From positions 1 through 24,826 of the forward strand of contig JAUNRD010000001.1 of NCBI GenBank assembly GCA_030535815.1: 24,826 nucleotides of DNA, given 5' to 3'. Source of the stretch: Clostridia bacterium. Lineage in GTDB: Bacteria; Bacillota; Clostridia; CAKSNL01; HGM11501. The position numbers were made by a program, and so were the translations under genes. Numbering within the stretch: the first letter of the stretch is position 1; the number at the start of each line of letters is the position of its first letter. Below the pieces are notes generated by a model. The model did no database searches. It was given only the letters and a program-made list of their open reading frames with translations, and was not told where the DNA came from. Positions 22,472-24,826 of the stretch are shown here, in pieces.

Positions 22472-23542
22472 ATGAAAAAGTTTTTAGCATTAATTTTAGC
22501 ACTGTTGATGATTACGGCACTTTTCTCTGCTTGTACCGGAGACAAGGAAGTGAAGGAAGCCATTGAGGAAACAGAAGATACCCCTTCCGTGTCTGAGTCC
22601 GAAGCCGAGCCTGAGCCCGAGCCGGAACCTGAGCCTGAACCTGAACCGGATGAGTTTTACACTAAGGTAACAGAAAGCGGCAGACCCATTGCGGTAATGA
22701 TAGATAACGACGCAGATTACAAGGGTCCTCAGGCTGGCCTTGAAAATGCATATATGATTTATGAAGTATATGTTGAAGGCGGAAACACGAGAATGATGGC
22801 TTTGTTCAAGGACGGATTTTTTGATGCAAATACTCCTTCGGATACCAGGATAGGACCTGTACGTTCATCACGCCATTATTTTTTGGACTTCGCCATAGAA
22901 AATGACGCCATATACGCTCATTGCGGATGGAGTCCCAAGGCACAGACGGAAATTTCTTCAAGAGGTGTGAACAATATAAACGGTCTTTATGAAACCGCAC
23001 CGTTTTACAGATTTTCCACATATGACAACAGCTGGCACAATCTTTATACAGATTTTGCACGACTTTCGAAGGCGGCAGATTCCCACGGATATAAAAGAAC
23101 GACAGCTGTTTCGGACAAATATCTTAAAAACTATAAGGTTCCCGAAGAAGGTGCTTCTGCTGTGAAGGTATCTGTTCCTTATACACAGTGTAAGATAAAT
23201 TATACCTTCAACGAAGAGACCGGTCTTTATGACAGAGTAAGAAGAGGTAATGCACACACCATGCAGTCCGGAGAAAGCATCTCTGTTATGAATATACTGA
23301 TCCTTGAAATGCAGAATGTTAATCTGAATGACGGCGAGAATAAAGGCAGACAGGATCTTTATGATACCGGAAGCGGCAAGGGTAAGTACATAACCGGCGG
23401 TAAGGCGATTGACATTACATGGGAAAAGGCTGACCGATCCGCAAAGACTAAGTATAAGGCAAACGGCGAGGAGATTTCTCTCAATCCCGGACTTACGTTT
23501 GTGCAGATTGTTCCTCCCACACTCGGAGTTACTGTTGAATAA
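22472..23542 (+). CDS. DUF3048 (YerB-like) lipoprotein
   Basis: 356-residue exported protein. The signal sequence MKKFLALILALLMITALFSAC has a lipobox-like end (FSAC) with C21 as the likely lipidated cysteine. An acidic linker follows that contains an uninterrupted Glu-Pro dipeptide run (about residues 47-62), then the DUF3048 domain with GRPIAVMIDN, the TRIGPVRSSRHYF core and the IYAHCGWSPKA segment, and the C-terminal DUF3048_C part with a WEKADRSAKTKY motif. ATG 22472 with AAAGGAAA is preferred to an earlier in-frame GTG because it starts the signal peptide. B. subtilis YerB is a related lipoprotein of unknown biochemical role. It is a single-gene unit with its own terminator. Confidence 0.9.
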   Translation: MKKFLALILALLMITALFSACTGDKEVKEAIEETEDTPSVSESEAEPEPEPEPEPEPEPDEFYTKVTESGRPIAVMIDNDADYKGPQAGLENAYMIYEVYVEGGNTRMMALFKDGFFDANTPSDTRIGPVRSSRHYFLDFAIENDAIYAHCGWSPKAQTEISSRGVNNINGLYETAPFYRFSTYDNSWHNLYTDFARLSKAADSHGYKRTTAVSDKYLKNYKVPEEGASAVKVSVPYTQCKINYTFNEETGLYDRVRRGNAHTMQSGESISVMNILILEMQNVNLNDGENKGRQDLYDTGSGKGKYITGGKAIDITWEKADRSAKTKYKANGEEISLNPGLTFVQIVPPTLGVTVE

Positions 23543-23543
23543 T

Positions 23544-23577
23544 AAAAATGCAGTGGAAATTTTTCCACTGCATTTTT
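23544..23577. terminator. Bidirectional terminator between DUF3048 gene and ypeB
   Basis: A 15-bp stem AAAAATGCAGTGGAA with its complement (23544-23558 and 23563-23577), loop ATTT. T-rich tails occur on both strands and the genes converge. Confidence 0.9.
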
Positions 23578-23624
23578 GCTGAATCAAATTTATTCAGAGG
23601 GGCTAAGCTACAGCCGGGTGAATA

Positions 23625-24826
23625 TTATTTTGCAAAATACCCGTCGTTGCTTTGGGATAAAATGAGGATTTCCTCCTGAAGTCCGCTTTCGGCATTAAGA
23701 TAAACGAGATATGTGTCTTTGCCGAATTCTCCCAATGCTTCGTAGCAAGGAACTTCACTTCCGTATTCTGTGGGGATATAAGTCTTTTTTAATGATTTTA
23801 AATAAAAGTTTTTATTCATATCGGCAAGAGAGTCAAAGGCGACGGAAGAGGATTCGGGGAAGGTGCGTTCCTTGTGGTTCATAAGATAATCCTCGGCATT
23901 AAAGCCTATAACCGAGGCTGTGTCCAGTGCTACCTCAACTGTTATTTTATCGGTATAATATATAACCTCTTCGTATAAAGGGGCCAGTGTGACTGTAAGA
24001 ATATTGCCGTTATGCTCGTAAAACACCGCTTCCATAGAAGGAAAACCTGAATTTTCTGCAAAAGTAATTGCATGGAAAACTGCTTCATTTGTACCTACAA
24101 CGGCATCACCTATTGCACGGCTTTCGGAGTAAATGAGGAGCTTTCCGCCTTTTTTTGTAACTTCCATACTGTAGTGGGAGTTTTCTGCATCACAGAAAAA
24201 CATATATGAGGGAACGGAGCCTGAAGATTCACCGTTAAATACAAGCGGAACATTGTTTGAAAGGAAAGCGATGGCATTTTTTTGAGCATCCTCTTTTGTG
24301 ATTTCGGGAAGCGGGGAAAGATAGGGGGAGTCGACAGATTCCATATGGGAGGAAAAAGCACCGTCATAAGTTAATGAGTTATAGGAAGAAAAGTGGGTGC
24401 TTTCAATTTCTGAAAGGTGTTGCCCCAATGTTTCGTCAGCCTGTGAAAGGGCGGAAGAATATGAAATTTCTCCTGAAGCCAGTTTTTCCCGCAGTGTGTA
24501 AAGCTCTGTTTTCAATATGGTGGAAAAGCCTGAAAGCATCAGGAAAGTATCAAGCTCCTTTTCGGTGGGTCGGCTTCCGTCTGCGTGGGCCAGTGCCACA
24601 GCTTTGACATAATCTCCTGCCTGATTGAGGAAGGTGTTTATGTTAACAAGCGGGGTGTCTGATTCTATTTCTCCCAGATCAGATATTGCAAATGCGGAGC
24701 TTTCTCTTATATCTGCCCCTAAGGAAAGGAGGCTGTGAGAGTCAGCACAGATAGCAGATTTTTTCAGTGATGATTCTATTTTTTCAATATTTTCAATGAG
24801 TTCGTAAAAGGCTTTGTTTTGGTTTG
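23625..24826 (-). CDS. ypeB: Spore germination protein YpeB, 5' end outside window
   Basis: Exported spore protein required for stability and localisation of the cortex-lytic enzyme SleB. The minus-strand frame is open to the last base of the window (400 codons visible), so the N-terminal membrane anchor lies outside; the GTG at 24599 is not the start. A family landmark is the segment NTFLNQAGDYV (about 24605-24640), matching the YpeB FLNQVGDY motif. The C-terminal half contains repeated PepSY-like units (for example KEDAQKNAIAFLSNNV and FDSLADMNKN), ending in QEEILILSQSNDGYFAK. sleB is expected immediately upstream. Its presence is good evidence that the organism forms endospores. Confidence 0.87.
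   Translation of the reverse strand, partial: NQNKAFYELIENIEKIESSLKKSAICADSHSLLSLGADIRESSAFAISDLGEIESDTPLVNINTFLNQAGDYVKAVALAHADGSRPTEKELDTFLMLSGFSTILKTELYTLREKLASGEISYSSALSQADETLGQHLSEIESTHFSSYNSLTYDGAFSSHMESVDSPYLSPLPEITKEDAQKNAIAFLSNNVPLVFNGESSGSVPSYMFFCDAENSHYSMEVTKKGGKLLIYSESRAIGDAVVGTNEAVFHAITFAENSGFPSMEAVFYEHNGNILTVTLAPLYEEVIYYTDKITVEVALDTASVIGFNAEDYLMNHKERTFPESSSVAFDSLADMNKNFYLKSLKKTYIPTEYGSEVPCYEALGEFGKDTYLVYLNAESGLQEEILILSQSNDGYFAK

Noticed and set aside
1..24826. CRISPR arrays, insertion sequences, phage genes or rRNA
   Set aside because: No regularly spaced direct repeats, transposase or integrase motifs, capsid or portal genes, or rRNA-like stretches were found on either strand.

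Overview
The window looks like a chromosomal segment of a spore-forming, low-to-moderate GC Clostridia-type Firmicute, probably anaerobic. The evidence is purine-rich AGGAGG ribosome binding sites, TTGACA/TATAAT promoters often with an extended -10 (TGn), compact operons closed by strong intrinsic terminators, a YpeB spore-germination protein, a citramalate route to isoleucine, and a ferrous-iron Feo system with its small Cys-rich partner. No species can be named from the sequence alone.

Layout. 1-2587: tail of a branched-chain amino acid ABC transporter operon (livM cut by the window edge, livG, livF) ending at a shared hairpin terminator. 2588-5663 (minus): operon coaX-comM-DUF2238-like membrane protein. 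5697-5845: tRNA-Glu(CTC) with its own promoter and terminator, followed by about 150 bp of tRNA-arm-like debris. 6028-8006: radC and a D-Ala-D-Ala carboxypeptidase, separated by a hairpin whose 3' arm carries the second gene's ribosome binding site. 8106-12067: M20C dipeptidase PepD, an OPT-family peptide transporter and a PqqD-like protein, plausibly one peptide-use locus. 12070-15213: an iron-uptake locus, with a short DtxR/MntR-family repressor facing feoA-feoB and a 58-residue FeoB-associated Cys-rich protein. Two GTTAG/CTAAC inverted repeats there look like its operators.

15233-20301: a four-gene operon, the most unusual part of the window. It encodes an SPFH (YdjI-type) scaffold protein with zinc ribbons at both ends, a four-TM protein with a cytosolic helical tail, a small membrane-anchored coiled-coil protein, and a zinc-ribbon/TPR/TIR protein. 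The layout suggests a membrane-scaffolded stress or defence module with a possible NAD-consuming TIR effector; that function is inference. 20300-22402 (minus): dtd and cimA (TTG start). 22410-23577: a DUF3048 (YerB-like) lipoprotein, divergent from dtd. 23625-24826 (minus): ypeB, cut by the window end.

No CRISPR array, insertion sequence, integrase or rRNA gene was seen. No gene-free stretch exceeds 300 bases.
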